Origin: Rostratula benghalensis
Lineage: Eukaryota; Chordata; Aves; Charadriiformes; Rostratulidae
Length of the DNA stretch: 64,000 nt
Assembly: GCA_013399305.1 (NCBI GenBank)
Contig: VXAI01000009.1
Span: 895,604 to 959,603 of the forward strand
Direction of reading: 5' to 3'
This document shows, piece after piece, positions 13,601 through 27,500 of this stretch. Position 1 is the first letter of the stretch. Each line of letters starts with the position of its first letter. Under the pieces are notes generated by a model, which saw only the letters and a program-made list of their open reading frames with translations, ran no database searches and was not told where the DNA came from. The translations under genes and the position numbers were made by a program.

Positions 13601-16600
13601 ATGAAATCTGGAAATAAATTTCTTGAGTAAAAATATGTAATGCGTGTTTTAAAGGACTAGTGGTCTACTTTATTGCTCTTAATACCAGTAGAAGTTGCAA
13701 TTTCTATCAGACATTTTTGAGGAGAAACAATATCCACTTAGTGGGTATCCAAACTAAAGCCTTTTTTCTTTTACTGTTTGTGTTGTGATTTATTTTATTT
13801 TTATTTATTTTTTTTTTACAAAAACTGAGTTGAGATATCTGCACTATGATACTCTCTGATGCTACTGCTGAAAGACAAACTCAGACAGAAGCTAGCCTGT
13901 ACCTGCCTCTGTCAGGTAGGTGTTGATCCACATCTGGATTTGAAGAAAGATTTGAATCCTAGGAGTTGAACCAGACCTTTAAGGTTTCTCATAGAAAAAG
14001 TGACTGGGGCTGAGCACTACCAATGCCTCCTTTGTGAATGGTGTTCTAGAAGAACCCACAGACGTGTTTTCACAAGGTCCTCCTCTGTGTGTGCGTGTCA
14101 AGTATGTTGTGGGTTTGCATATTGGATTGGGTCCCTCACGTGACTTGTGTGTTGCTCTACTTAAGCCTGTTCAGGTTTCAAAACTTAAGCAGGATTTAAT
14201 TTAGCTGTGAAAAGCAAACCTTGATGGGCATGGAAGCGTCACCAGGAACTTTATGGAATATTAAGCTTAGAGTTGCCTTGAGGGTTAGGCGGCTTCTGAA
14301 TAAGAGCTGTTTGGAAATGTGTGCGTGAAGTTGTCCCAAGTCTTTTTTTAGAAGCTTATATTTTCTGGTAGTTATTTTTATATTTTTCACAGAAATCAAC
14401 AGTCAATGTGTTAAATTAAGTCAATTTTATGGAATTTAAATGCCAATGAAAAAGTTCTGCCACTTCTATCAAGACTAAGCGTGATTCAGGCTGCTTAATG
14501 ACAAACAGTCCTATTTTTATCCTTTTCCACATCTATTGGGTACATGCTTTTATGAATAGGAGTGCAAGAAGAAAACAATCAGTTAGCACCTAGTTGATAA
14601 TTGTCTTTAGCTATGACAGCACGTAGTCAGGATCCATGAATGACACTGTTTGGCATGTTAAGCAGTTGGTGGTATGACAGTTTACATCAGCTGCTGGAGA
14701 TGAAGAATGACATGTAGGTGCCAAAAGATGTCTTTTGACCTACCCTGTATTTTACAGTAGAGCCATACTGCTAAAATTAGATGGGTTTGGTCTGCATTCA
14801 GAGAGAAAAGCAGCTAGAACAATGCTGTCTGAAAGTGTGCAGGGCAAGCCTCTGAAGCTGCCTAAGCCAGTAGAGCTTGGTTTTAGGTCAACTGTTTCCC
14901 ATCTTTCTATAAGGGGCAAGGCTCTCTGTACTCTAGCTGGTAGTTGGCTGGTGCAGTTTTCCAATGTTGTCTTAAGGACAAAGCATCTTGAAATCAGCAG
15001 ATGAATTAGAATTATCATGACCTTCCATTTCTTTATCTTGCAGTTTAACTGTTTCTGTTATGGGGCCCTTCGTTCAGAATAGTGAGGGCTTCACTTGCTT
15101 CCATTTGGTCTCTTTTGCAATGCTGCTTGGAGAGTCTTTGGCTGGGTGTGCGTCTTTAAAGCCAGAGTGCTTTTATTGGCTTCTATAGTGTAAGTATTTA
15201 AACAATGTCAATATGGAAATTGCTCCTTGGCAGAGATTATGCAGAAGGGATTTAAGATTGAGGTCTGCCTGTTTTGTTACATATTCTGAAAGACTTGTAT
15301 AGAGCCCTCTTGATTTTAAGAAGAATAAACAGTCTCCTACTATACTTGCTTGAGTCAACCAATCTTTGTTGACATCAAAAATCTTAATAGCACTGTGATA
15401 TTCTCAATGCTAATTTTGTGGCACATACTCAATAATTACCACATTTTTAGCATGCATAAATACACATTTTGTTTTGGCAAAAGTTTAATTTGCCTGTACC
15501 TTAACTGACAAAGTGGGAAACAAAGAGGATGGTGTACAGATACTCTTGAAATGCCTGTTTACAATTAATCTATGATAATTCACTCTCCAAGCAAAATTAT
15601 ACCTCTAATAGAGCTGTATTCAGTGTTTACTCAGAACTGAACTTAAATCACCGGAATCATTTGATTTGAGACTTCCTGATGATCTTGAAAGAAAAATTCA
15701 GAAAAATTCATCACTTTTATTTGTAATAATTTACTGGGATTGTATTGTTTAATAATTTTTTGTGTGTGTGTTGCCCTCATGTTTTTAGAATTAAAGATTT
15801 GGTCTAGCAATATACAGTAATTGGTACTGACTCAAAAATTGCAGCCTGTGTGTGAGGGAGAGCCAATTTTTTGTTGGATTTCCAGAACAGAAATCCTAGT
15901 ACACTGCTCACAGAACACACATTGTGTTTTTTCATGTTCTTGACGTTGAAAATGATGCTCCAGCCAATTAAGCACTTTCATGAACCTTTAAGCTCTTTGT
16001 CCAACAGGCAGACCAATAATACTGTAGTAATTATTATTAACATAGATTATTGATTCATGTTTCCTAGGTAATAAAGGCTCCCAATAACCACAATAAAGTG
16101 ACTGATAAACCCACAATATACTTTGGAATTAATGGGGGATCAATATCAGTTGAGCGACTTCCTTTTAAATTATTAAATGCCTACCATACTTTCTCTAAGA
16201 TATTTTTCAACTTTGAAAAATTAAATTTAGAGGTGTTGTATCGTATGATGCTATTGGTATGAAAAGACCTTGAAAGAAAGTTTCCTTTGTAAGCATGATT
16301 TGCTGTAATAATCTGAGCAATTTTTCTGCATAATAATGTACAGCATAATAGACCAGGGAATGGTCCATTAGGCAAAGATCACTGACTCAGAGTTTATAAA
16401 GGTAGTTTTCAGTGTACTTATGTGCAAAACATAGTTGGAGTGACAAGAGATGACATACAATTACACAAAATTTAGTTACAATAAACTAGAATATCTAATG
16501 CCAAACAAATTGTATGTCAAAGAATAAATAAATGGATATTTACAAGGTTTATAGGTAAGTTTTTAGAAGGTTATATTTCCGGCTTATTTTTATACAGTGG

Positions 16601-19600
16601 AATTTTTGATGCTACAGTAAATTAAGAAGTTGGATGATTTTCATATGATATCCTATTTCACTAATACAGAATAACCTTGAGCCACAGTAGGGCAATAATT
16701 ACCAAACTTAAATCAGAGACAAACTCAGCCAAACAGCTGTTTTCAGTTTGTTAGGAGATCCATTTGATTTACTCTCTTGGTCAACTTTCATTACTTTATA
16801 AGACAAGATTTCACTGGAGATTTTAACCCTGAATTCCCAATCTCATTTGCTGCCTGCTCTAAAATTGCATGCTTGAACTGTCATGGCCACTCAACATGTG
16901 GGGGAGCTACTGTTGTGTTTTACATTGATCCCAGTTTTCACCACGAGTGGTTTCAAATACTAAAGGGTGCAGGTAGAATTCAGCCCTAGACGTATTTCTA
17001 GATGATTTTTCTCTCTCTCTTGTGGCAAAGGAGGTGAAAATGCCCTGTGAAAGTTCATGGTCTTGCACTTTGGTGGTTTGCCAGCTAAAGTGGTGGATCA
17101 GATCATTGTAAGCACATCAGCACACAAATTGTCACCGTTTTTGTTGTTGCCATTTTACAAGGTCAGCACATCTCTGCTGTCCCACCCTGAAGTTTCATAT
17201 ACTTCCCAGGTTCTGTTGCTGGGAAGTTTGAAACTTAATACTAGCCCCCATCTAGCAGTTAACTTGTTTGGATTTAACCATTTCTATATCCAACTACAGA
17301 TTTTGTTTTATGGGGCTACCATAAAGTCAATGTGATGCATTAATAATACGGTGGTTGTCAGAAACTGTCTTTATGGCATTATTTGTTACTGAGAGGAGTA
17401 TCCAGACATATGATTTGTGGATTTTTTTCCTGTTTTGAACAAATTCTCTGTTGGCTATTCCAATATTGCTAAATCTTTGGGGGTTTTGTCTCTTACACTA
17501 TATATGAAGATTTTAGCAAATTTTGAAAAAAAAAATGACTGAATTTGTGCTTGAAAGTGAAACAGCTGGCAATATTGAGAAGTTTCTGATAAGTTTATTT
17601 ACAGCATCAGTTCTGTTTTTGCAGTCTTCTCCTTCATGGTAGTCTAAAAAGCAGGCATGGGAAACGGAAGCTGTTAAATGTATCACACATCTTTGGAAGT
17701 AGTTTAAAAGTTGCTTATGTATAAAATTGTTGATATTTTTTTACAGCTTCAGTAATAGCATTTCCTGCCCTTTCTGGTTATGTTTTTCCATTTAGAAAAG
17801 ATAGTGCTATGCCTCATTACTCCTGTTCCTCATCTGAGCACAGTCAGCAATTCTATGTTCTGTCCCTTTGTCCTGCTTTGGAAAAGTCAACACCTATGAA
17901 AAATGTGGGCCACAAATATCATACTTGTAGTGGTCGCTGCTTATCTGTGTAGTTGTGACACAGAAAAATAATACTACAAATTTTTGTGTGCCTTTTTGTT
18001 TTCAAAACGTTTTGCAATAATTAATTACATTTTATCCTACTCTTACTCAGCTCATATGCACCACTTGCAAAATATAGTTTGGGAGCTCAAAGTTGTTAAG
18101 GTAGCTGCATTGTAACTTTAATTAATGGAGTTTAGTTATATAGGAAATATGAACATCTTCTGATTGTACAATAACCAATTCACCCCACCTCCCACGGCAC
18201 TGAGCATAGTTGGGTTTTAACTTGATAGCTAAAGCACCATTCTGTTGTCCCAACAAGAGGAGAAACAATTTGGAATAGAACTAAAGTCCAGAACAGGGAA
18301 AGGCAGGTAGCTGAAATCAGTGAAGAGATTTACATGTAACTTCCTTGCAGCCAGGGTTTCACCAATGAGGTGTTCATTTCCATGGCATCATCTGGTTATC
18401 AGGCTCTGGGTAGTTCTGTTTTGTTTTCTCAAAGGTCTTGCATATGTTGTGCCATGCTTACCCCTTGTAGTTAATGAAAGGCTGAAAGGCTTGCTCTAAG
18501 AATAACATAAATGGATGTGCCAGGAGACATTTTTTACTTTTGAGGAAGGTTAATGTCTTCCAAAGCCACTAAACTATTTTCTGAAGGATTAAGTTGCTTG
18601 GAAAGAAGTGTGCTCATCCTTTTACTAATGTTTTTGTGGAAAGTCTTCATCCTATTTAATACTGCTGTGTGTGTAATAGGTTCTAATGCTCATAGGTTAC
18701 ACATGAATACTCAGAATTGTGTAGTTAAAAATTTGCGGCATTCAGTGTTGTCATTTTGATAAATCCGTGTTCAATATCAACAACATATATAGGCTGAAGT
18801 TGTGCATCATATTTATGAACATCCTGACAATCCCGTCCAAGACATTTTCCTGTTAGTTTAAGACCAGTTCTTTTAAACATCACTCAAGCAAATTTTGTGT
18901 GTTGATATTTGAGCAAAAGAGGAATAAAGATAAGCTACTGGAAATTAGTAACTCTGATCTTTATGCGTTTAACATAAAGATGGCCTTTTTACTAGAATCA
19001 AAGGACATGGGCTGTTGATCCATCAGCTCTGAAAACCCATCATCCCTCTGAGTGTAAAACAGCTTTCAATAAGAAAAGCCTTGAGCTGGTAGTGAAGAGA
19101 GCAGCTGTCCTCTGACTCTCATGTACAGACAGAATGATGTGATATAGGGACTCTTCTTTCTTTCTACTGCTTTTGTGCAATTGTCCAGTATCAGGCAATG
19201 CTGGGAGAATTCTTCAGTGCTCTTATTTTTCCAGTTGCATGATAAACTGCAGAAAATAGCCATGGTTTTGATCCAAGCCCCTAACTCTAATGCTTTACCT
19301 CTTTTTAAGTTCATTAGGTGGAAACACAGCGTGAGCCTCACCTACTGATTATCTTTTGGCTCCCGTGAAGTCAAAGACTATTCCTAGCCCCAGCTAACTT
19401 CTGCGTGACAAGAGGAAGCCTAAACTTTTTTTTTTTTCTGTTCTATTATGCTGTGAAGTCCCTTTCCATTCTTTCCGCCTGCAGTTCATCACTCTGCAGT
19501 TGCCTCAGCCAGGATCTGAGGGTTCTTTCTTTGCTTTCTTAGTTTCCCATATGTGATCTTTCATAATGCAAACAACCCCCAAAAAAACCCAAACATCTTG

Positions 19601-20280
19601 TCCTGTTTTTACTTAGCCAAGATACCTGTGTTTTAGGGTTTCTATCCTTGCCTATAGAGCCAGGAAGGAAAAAAGCCAGTGCACTTTGGGACCCGGAGGG
19701 TCTAAAGAGGAAATTTTCAATAAAATGGAATTTTGGTGTGGTGGTGTTTTTTTTTTTAAAGGTCATAAAACATTTATCTGATAGTAGAAAACTCACAGAA
19801 ATCTCCTTTTCCGGGAGATGTAGAAACACTCTAAGAGAATAAAGAATTGTTCAAAGTTTCACTGACATTACCTATAGTAAGAGACAATTACACATTATTT
19901 CTGTACTTTTTCACTTTTGGAGAAGTTACATTATAACATACTTTCATCCCTGGCAGAAAACCCTGTCCCTTTAGTTAACATACTGCAGAACCTCACTTCA
20001 GTGAGACAGGTGGAGACTTTACCAGTTGTTCACCCTAGTTAAGGTGATGGATCAAACAAATGCTATCTGGAGTGTAAAACAAAAATAAAAAAACCCCTCA
20101 AAGTGGAATAGTTGGAGAGTGAGCTTCTTTGCAGGAGCATCTGCAGTGGTGACTGAGTGTTCATGTGCTTCTCAGACCCAGAGCAGAAAAGGAGAAGACA
20201 AACATTTCTGTTGTCGCAGCTGAGCCCACTGATAGCAAGTTGTTTGGTTAGCGGGGGTCTCATTTGTCTTTGTTTCTCAG
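10661..20280. other. Unique non-coding DNA; local GC rise at 11.24-11.76 kb
   Basis: Mostly AT-rich unique sequence without a recognised gene or interspersed repeat. The part 11240-11760 is visibly richer in G+C and contains a short perfect hairpin of 8-bp arms (TGGTCTTC/GAAGACCA) near 11310. It is not dense in CpG and is not a CpG island. A good 3' splice-site pattern ends at 12722. Frames of up to 96 codons (near 19.5-19.8 kb) and an 89-codon plus frame overlapping an 88-codon minus frame at 14.73-15.02 kb look like chance openings. Confidence 0.55.
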
Positions 20281-20324
20281 TGACAACTCCATGCCCGAGC
20301 TACTCTATGATCCTCAGGAGCTAT
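20281..20324 (+). other. Candidate 44-nt exon with consensus splice sites
   Basis: The segment is preceded by a pyrimidine-rich run ending TTTGTCTTTGTTTCTCAG (AG at 20279-20280) and followed at once by a GTAAGT donor (20325-20330). With one base of incoming codon, the frame reads DNSMPELLYDPQEL and ends one base into the next codon; one other frame begins with a stop. Both splice sites match vertebrate consensus well and the peptide is of ordinary composition. Its length is not a multiple of three, so skipping would shift frame. I do not recognise the protein. Chance pairing of splice-like signals in T-rich DNA is the main alternative. Confidence 0.25.
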
Positions 20325-20330
20325 GTAAGT

Positions 20331-23300
20331 TGCTAAGTTAAGTGTGGGTAAGCTCGTAGCAATGATACTGAGATTTTTGTGAAAATTACAGGCTAAGATA
20401 ACGCCATACTCTAAACTTAGGAGGCATTTGATGGTAGGTGGAGAAGAATAATAGAAAACACCAGTGTATCCTTATTTAAACTGCTGAGTGATGCCTATGT
20501 AAAGATGGAAATTCCTGGGGACATTGTTAATCAGTGAATATACAGGAAAAGTACAAATTGAGTCCATGCACTAGTTTCCAGATTCCATGAAAAGGAACTG
20601 AACTATGACTCACAGCAGATCTGTTTCAGTGAAGAAACTCTTCTCCTGAACAGTACATGCTGAGAAATACTCACTGAACTTCTGTATGACTGGTATGAAA
20701 TGTCAGTCATTGACATTACAGATCTTTGTCTCTTATGAATATATGCACGTTTCTTGTGAGGTTGCAGACAGGTGGGGGGTAACAGCACTTTGTTAAAATC
20801 CATTTTGTTATCATAAGAAAAAACCTGCAAAATTATTTTGAAAATAATTGATGTGGCACTGCAGTCTGTGAAGCAAGAATAAGGAAACTGATGAAAGTTT
20901 CCTTGTGTCACACATTTGATAAGTGATGAACTACACCACAATTTGGTTTGTCAATTCTGCAAAATTAAGTAAGTTTCATAGTGCATGTTTTGCCACCTTT
21001 GAGGAACAAACTTCTGCATGCTTTACATAGTAATGAATTCTTAGTACTTTTGTAATTAGAACAATTCAGTCACCGGTTGGACAAGCCTGAGGTAGGATCT
21101 TGCAGCTGCTATTGTTTAATGTCTAAATATAAATACACTTTGGGTACTTTAAGTTTTCCTGTTCATTCAGTCCTCCTTTTTTAGAGTTTTCCCACTGATG
21201 CTGTTTGTTCCACCTCTTGTCTGACAAATTTAATTGTATAATTTTACTGTTACCATTGCATAATATAAAGCTGGCAAAACCAACAATAGTCAGCTAGGTG
21301 CTCTCCTGCATGTTGCTTAGATCTGAGTACATAAAATACACTTCACCAAAGAGAGTGTGAACTAATCTATCCCCTGTTCATTTGACAGGAATGGTCACAC
21401 TCTATTTTATGGCCATGGAGCCTCTTACATGCAAAAAATGGTGCCAGGGAAGGGCCACAACAGGAGAATAAATGCAGATGTCTGACAGGGAGGGAAAATA
21501 ATTAAACTTCATATGACTTATGTTCTAATGATGATTGCTGATCCCTGTACTTCAGAGTGCCCATGCCTTATGAAGCAAATGATGGTATTCAGAGAAGTCT
21601 TGGGCTTAAGAGTCAATTAAATCAAATCCAAAGTTAATAGCACTTGGAATGAACTAAAGATACTCAAAATGCAGTACAAGAAATACTTAGATTCCACTGG
21701 CTAAAAAACATGATAAGGTTCTTGGGGTTCCTCATTAATTCCCATCTGGAAAAAGTCTGCAATGAAAAAACAAACCTCTGGAACAAAATGAGACAAGTTA
21801 ATGGTATCATGTCATTTGCTTGAATAGCAAAAATGACAAAAAAAAAAAGCGCTTTTGTCTAAACAGTAAGTGAGTTTAATTAATAATATATATATATATT
21901 AGAAATCTCTGATACCTACTGCAGAGTTACATGCCACTGGGGGGAGGGAGGAAGGAACCAAACAAACCCACAATTCTTTGTAATTTATATGTCAGTGGAA
22001 CTTTAGATACTCAAATGTGTTCAAGTACCTTATAGATTGTCTAAAATGAAATTGCCCTTATTCAGCAGCAATGTCTAATCCACTTACCTATTTACAAAAG
22101 CTTTAAAAATTTGAGAATGATGTTAAAATGAAATCAGCGATGTATTTGTTTCTTCCACTTTAAACAGTTCTGTTTTCTCAAGAATGCAAAATTCACTTCA
22201 ACATGATAAAAGTGTGTTGAGGCTGAATGTTGGAAGAGTAAACATGCTACTGACGGTTAGAGAGAGGATAGGTGAGGGTGAAGCTCTTCTATTATGTGAA
22301 AATTTTGCACACAAACCAAAGCAGAGGTGAAAGAATAACTTTTCATAAATTTAGCCTACTGTTTTAGAACCTTGAACAGAAGAACTGGACAAGCTTTATG
22401 GTTGGTAGAAGACTTTCAGTTAATAGAGCATGATCCCTATGAAGAAAGTAAAGACTTCTAGTCAGCAGTTAGCTTTGATTTATAAACCTTGTCACAGAGC
22501 TGTCTATGAGAATAGGGAATTTCTGTGATTTGAATTTATATGCTTTTGTCAGTGCTAAACTTGGAATATTATATGCGTGGCTGTAACTTTATCATCTTAG
22601 TGTGAACCTTTATGTAGGAAACTTTGCCTAGATGAGTACATGTCATAGAACATGATAAAATCATAATTTTTACTCAGGTGTGAGTGAATGTTGGGGAAAC
22701 TTGGGGTCACACTTCCATGTTCTTTTTCTTCCTTTTAAACACAGTACAGCTGTGTCTTTAAGATAAAAGGTGATTTTCAAGGAATAGAATTTCTTCCTGA
22801 AATGTACATAATTCAATGAGATACCATTTCAGTAAGATCTACTACACAAATATTGCTGAGTTGCATTTAGTAAGTCCAAGCTATTTTCTTCCTAGGAATT
22901 CTATTGCTTTTAAGAATCACTTTTCCTCTGTTAGTACTCAAATAGAATTTCTTCTGGTAGGCCAGCAATTTTCTCCAATTTCTTCACAAATAATCAGCAA
23001 ATGTAATAGATTATGGCTTTTATTTTAATAAATGGCAATGGCAATTCCATTTGATGTCTTGTACAATGTACATTAATCATTGGTTGCAAGGTGAAATGAT
23101 ATATTTATATACATGTGTAAAGGTCTGTGTATATATGTAGTACACAATGTAGGTAGAATAGTCAATACAGAAATAGACAACCTCAAGAAATGTCTGATTT
23201 AACAAATGTATATCTTTAGATTGGAAATCTAATTATTTGCCTTAAGTTTGCACTGCTTGGTAACTTAATGCAAGACTATGTTAAATAAACTTATTATTTC

Positions 23301-24113
23301 CGTTTTTCATTTAACCTGTGGGTTATGCTATGACCAATCTGTTTTATATCCTCAATCAACAGATGATTGTATTTGGTAATAATTTATCAAGAATAAAAAT
23401 CTGTTTTTGAAACTAATCACCTCATGTTAGGTCTGCCCTTTTTCAAAACCACCATCTGATATTCATTTTGTCTGCAAGACAAACATACTGATGAAAATGC
23501 ATCTACCACAGGATACAGCGAGTGGAATGAAGCAGTTCTACTCTTTGTATATATTTAGAATATTTTGTTTTCTCAACAGATGGACCAAATTTTAGTATTA
23601 AAGAAAAAAAATATCAATTTTACATAGTACATAAACAATTTTGAACAAGTACATTTTGCATTTCTGATTAGTTTGTAGCAAAATATTACATGGAATTTGA
23701 GGGTCAACTTGGGCCATACCAAAGAGAAAAGATTTAAAAGGTTACTTTAACTGATTCCTGTTTGACATGAGAAAGTTATGTCTGGAAGTCAGAGTTCTGA
23801 GCAAGCCTTTGAATTTGGCCCACTGAGTATAAATGCTGGGGTTTTCTTTTGGATGTTCTCCATGTTCTCAGAAGTGGCTGCTCTTTGAAAAGAGATTGAA
23901 AGCACAGATGGATTCATGCACTAAACTTCTGTACCAAGAAGCCCCTTTTTGCTTTGTCTTCTGGCCGTTGCCTAACCTGATGTTTTCTTCTTTTAGGCTG
24001 TCAGCTGAGTCTTGCAATTATTTCTTGTATCTTTGCTGATCAAAGCTTCCCATAATACTAAAATATAGGCTTGATTAAGCCAGCATGCAAGCCACATGCA
24101 TGGAGTACATGGA
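20331..24113. other. Unique non-coding DNA with a (TA)n tract
   Basis: No gene is recognised. A short (TA)n run lies near 21883-21900, following TTAATTAATA, and an A11 run near 21838. The interval 22790-23090 is AT-rich, non-repetitive and carries clustered TAAT/ATTA and TTTATT words, a pattern common in conserved vertebrate enhancers but not proof of one. A 3' splice-site pattern with a CTAAC branch-like word occurs at about 23997, but open frames after it are short. Confidence 0.5.
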
Positions 24114-24149
24114 ATATGGAGCACTTACACTATATGGAGCACTTACACT
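24114..24149. repeat. 18-bp perfect tandem duplication
   Basis: Two adjacent identical 18-bp units (24114-24131 and 24132-24149), each ATATGGAGCACTTACACT. As 18 is divisible by three it does not disturb the overlapping short open frame, which therefore shows a duplicated hexapeptide. The perfect identity suggests a recent slippage event or a polymorphic minisatellite. Confidence 0.9.
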
Positions 24150-24384
24150 ATTAATACTCTGCACAGTAGTTCTGTGACATTAACTTCTGTCTCGGGACAT
24201 CTGAATGGAGAACACCAAGCTCATTTTAATTTGCCGTGCCAGCTAGATTTAGACTTTTTGACCCTACTGAAATTCTACTCAGATTTTTATAGTGCTAAAA
24301 AACTTATTAACTTTTAAAGTAAATCTCAAAAAAAAAAGTCATTAAACCACTCAAGTAATTAAATTATTGTTTTTAATTTTTCAG

Positions 24385-24525
24385 AACTGCGCATACTGCA
24401 GCTGGACTTCTTCCAGCATTCAGTCTTTCCCAACTGCTTTATTAAAACAAATCCAACGTTTCCTAAGGAAGTTAGAAACTGTTAGTAAAATCAGGAAGTT
24501 GGGAATTCTGTGGTGTAAGGTTTGA
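24385..24525 (+). other. Candidate exon-like open segment after a 3' splice-site pattern
   Basis: A TTTTTAATTTTTCAG run ends at 24384. Two of the three frames after it stay open for 32 and 46 codons. The 46-codon frame starts NCAYCSWTSSS and ends at a TGA at 24523-24525; the 32-codon frame starts LRILQLDFFQHSVFPN. No strong donor follows. I recognise neither peptide. It could be part of a terminal exon, or chance. Confidence 0.15.
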
Positions 24526-24529
24526 ATGA

Positions 24530-27500
24530 TAGTGGCGGTTTTTTACTCTCTTTTAGCAGTAAGATATTCAGTGCTGTGATTTGAAATCACTACAATAACC
24601 AGTATTTAAAATTACAAGTAATATATTCTGGAGTCACTATTTTACCTACAGGTGAAGTGTTCTTATTTTACATATTTGTTTTATTTTTGTTGTGGGGTTT
24701 GCTTAGTGGTTTTTGTTGGTGGATTTTTTTTTTCCCAAACTTCAGCTGGGGGCTTTCTATTCCCTTATAACTCTCCCCCTTCCTCCACCCTAATTTTGCT
24801 AGTGTGTTGGCCACCATGACAACAGGGATTTTATCTGACAAAAAAGTTAAAAAGCTTTGGAAAACAAAGAGGCTAAAAAATTAAATACAGCTGTTTGCAC
24901 GCAAATACAAACCAGAAGGCCTCAAATCCTTTCTACTGATTGGCTGGATTACTTGAAATGTGGCTCATTGTTTCATAATAATCAGCAGTTATTTTTCCCT
25001 ATTAAAATGTACACTGGCAAAGTATTAGAAACAGCTTTCCCAATCCATTTCTATAAGGAACTGGGAATATAAAATATCCCTGTAACTTTTACTGCTTATA
25101 TGTTAAGGGACCCACCAAAACAAAACTGCATAGGTTCAAAATCCATTTTATATACACATGCATATTAAAAATGAGTTTATATACTATTTTTCATGCTGAG
25201 GAATACAAAGGTCTTTTACAAAGTAGCATTTTTGGTTACTGGTGGTGCAGGCAGTAGGCAAATAGGGTGTCTGCCATAAGTTCAATTGTAGCTCTAACAC
25301 ATTTTTAGATGTACTTGGATCCTGTTTTATTGAGGAAGGAAATGGTGGCCAGAATTCTGAAGTTCTACCTAAGCTTTAAAAAAAAATGGGAGATCAGTTT
25401 CCAACTGGACACCAACTAAAGATAGGCAGAGATCTACAGCTCCATCGTGTATCACATCCCAGCAGGCTGAAGTTTAGCATTGAAGTCCTCATGCCCAGTA
25501 TGATTTTAATTTTTAACTGTGTAACATTAATTCACTGAGACTTAATGAAATAAAATACTTGAGGTGTTGTTTTCCTGTTACTACAATAGTATTATTTGAA
25601 AATATCTCAGGGTATCTAGAGAAATGGAATAATGCTAAAGTATAAAGAAGGGTAGAACAGTAACAAGCAAAGGGAAGGCTGACAGATCCTGACTCACCCT
25701 GCAGGGTGTGAATCTACATCTATCTGCCCCCTTGGCAAGAAGGAAGATACATAATTTTGTACTAAATATTCAACCTCACACACAGATGAATTGTACAAAT
25801 TATGTAGAAATGGCAGCTCACTTAGTGTTCTGTGCTAAGATCCTCTGGGCAAGGGTGCAGGCAAGGAAGAACTGAGCTCCTGCAACTCCCATTTCTTGGA
25901 TGTCCTCTGGACTGGAAAGCAATGGAAGGTTGGCAGCTTGAGTTCTAGTGTCTTTATCAGTGTAAATGAATTGCTTTTGCTTCATTATTGGTTTGGTTTT
26001 TTTCCATAGTTTTTTTTGAGAATTCACTTTAGCTTTGAGTTGAAAAGTTAGTTAATACTAACTATTCAAAATTCCAATATTATTTTATTTTTTCTTTTTT
26101 TCTCTTTTTTTAAAAAAAAGCAGAAAGACAGAAGACTTTAATTTCTAGAAGTGCGTTCCTACTCAGATGAGAATGAAAAGACTGAGGTGATAATTCTGAA
26201 AAAGAAGTAATTACATTTTTTTTCAAAATTTAAATACTTGACAGTGTTCAGAAATCCAACTCTTCAGCTTGTCAGGAGCAGGAGAAGGGCTGACTGAGCT
26301 GTTGAACTAATTGTTGCCTGATACTAATGTGTGAGAGTCACTTAGTACTTAAGGACTTAACAAATTATCTTCACTGTAATGTAGTCTAATGGTCTACCTC
26401 TTTATAGAGGAATTAACAATTAAAATCCTAGTAAAGATTCTTGAATGTTATGTCTGTTATACCTTGATGCAGTAAATTACTGTAATGAATAACAGATTAG
26501 TAGATTAAAACGGACACTTAAGATGGCTAACGTGCCATGTGTTTTGGTATATTTTATCATCTAAATGTTCTCAAAGCATCCTGAGCAAATATTTTATTTC
26601 CTTGCATCCTTTTCTCTATAGGATAGTAATAAATGGAGAGGTGTGCACATCTGCTGGAGAAAGTCCCATCTCCTTTGCTGTCACTGGAATTTGCTAGGCC
26701 ATCTTTGAACAGAGCTGGGAAGAGAAAAGCAGGGGACACACGGACCTTTTGAAAGCTGCCCTCACCACTACCTTTTTGGGTTCGGTGTGATATTTTGTGT
26801 GTGGGTTCCTATTTGTCTCAGATTACAGTAGAGTTCTCACATTTTCTAGAGTTTTATTTTGGAGGTCACATTTGTAAGTAATCCTTACTAGTGTGCTGTG
26901 ATAATGGCATTAAAATTAATGCAAGTGTGTATGTGCGTGCCTACATCAACAAGCATTATCCCACATAAATATTTTTGTAGTAGACACTAATGTGGATGTC
27001 TCATTCCTTTTTCAAACCATTTTTTGAGAAACTTTAATTTCTTTTGTAGTTGTCTTCATTATAGCACGGAATTTCTAATATCATGCTGCTTTGGTTCCTT
27101 AATGCCTGTCAAGAGTACCAATGCTTTTCCTTTTCAGTATTCCTCTACCTATCCTTTTATGGACTAAAAAGAATGTGATGTCTCTTAATGTATAGTTTGA
27201 CTTATGTTAACTATATATTTGTTTGTTCAAGAGTAATACATTAATATTTCTTTTAAAACACCCACTTTTCAGATGCTGACTAGATTGCAGACAGTATGAT
27301 TCTGTTTTTTAAGAATGTGCCAACTCAGTTTTGATGAACAAGAAAAAAATTAGGTGGAAAAATAGCCATCGTTTCTCCTTGCCTTCCAGGTTTTTTAAGG
27401 TGAGAACAGAGTCCCAAGAAATACTATATCTAAAATGATTTTGCTTTAATCATACTTCTTTGGGTATCAGTGTTCCTAGAGCAGCAGACCTGTGTTCATT

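Noticed and set aside
19337..19405. Minus-strand exon candidate with a GTGAGG donor and CACGCAG acceptor
   Set aside because: All three frames across it contain stops.
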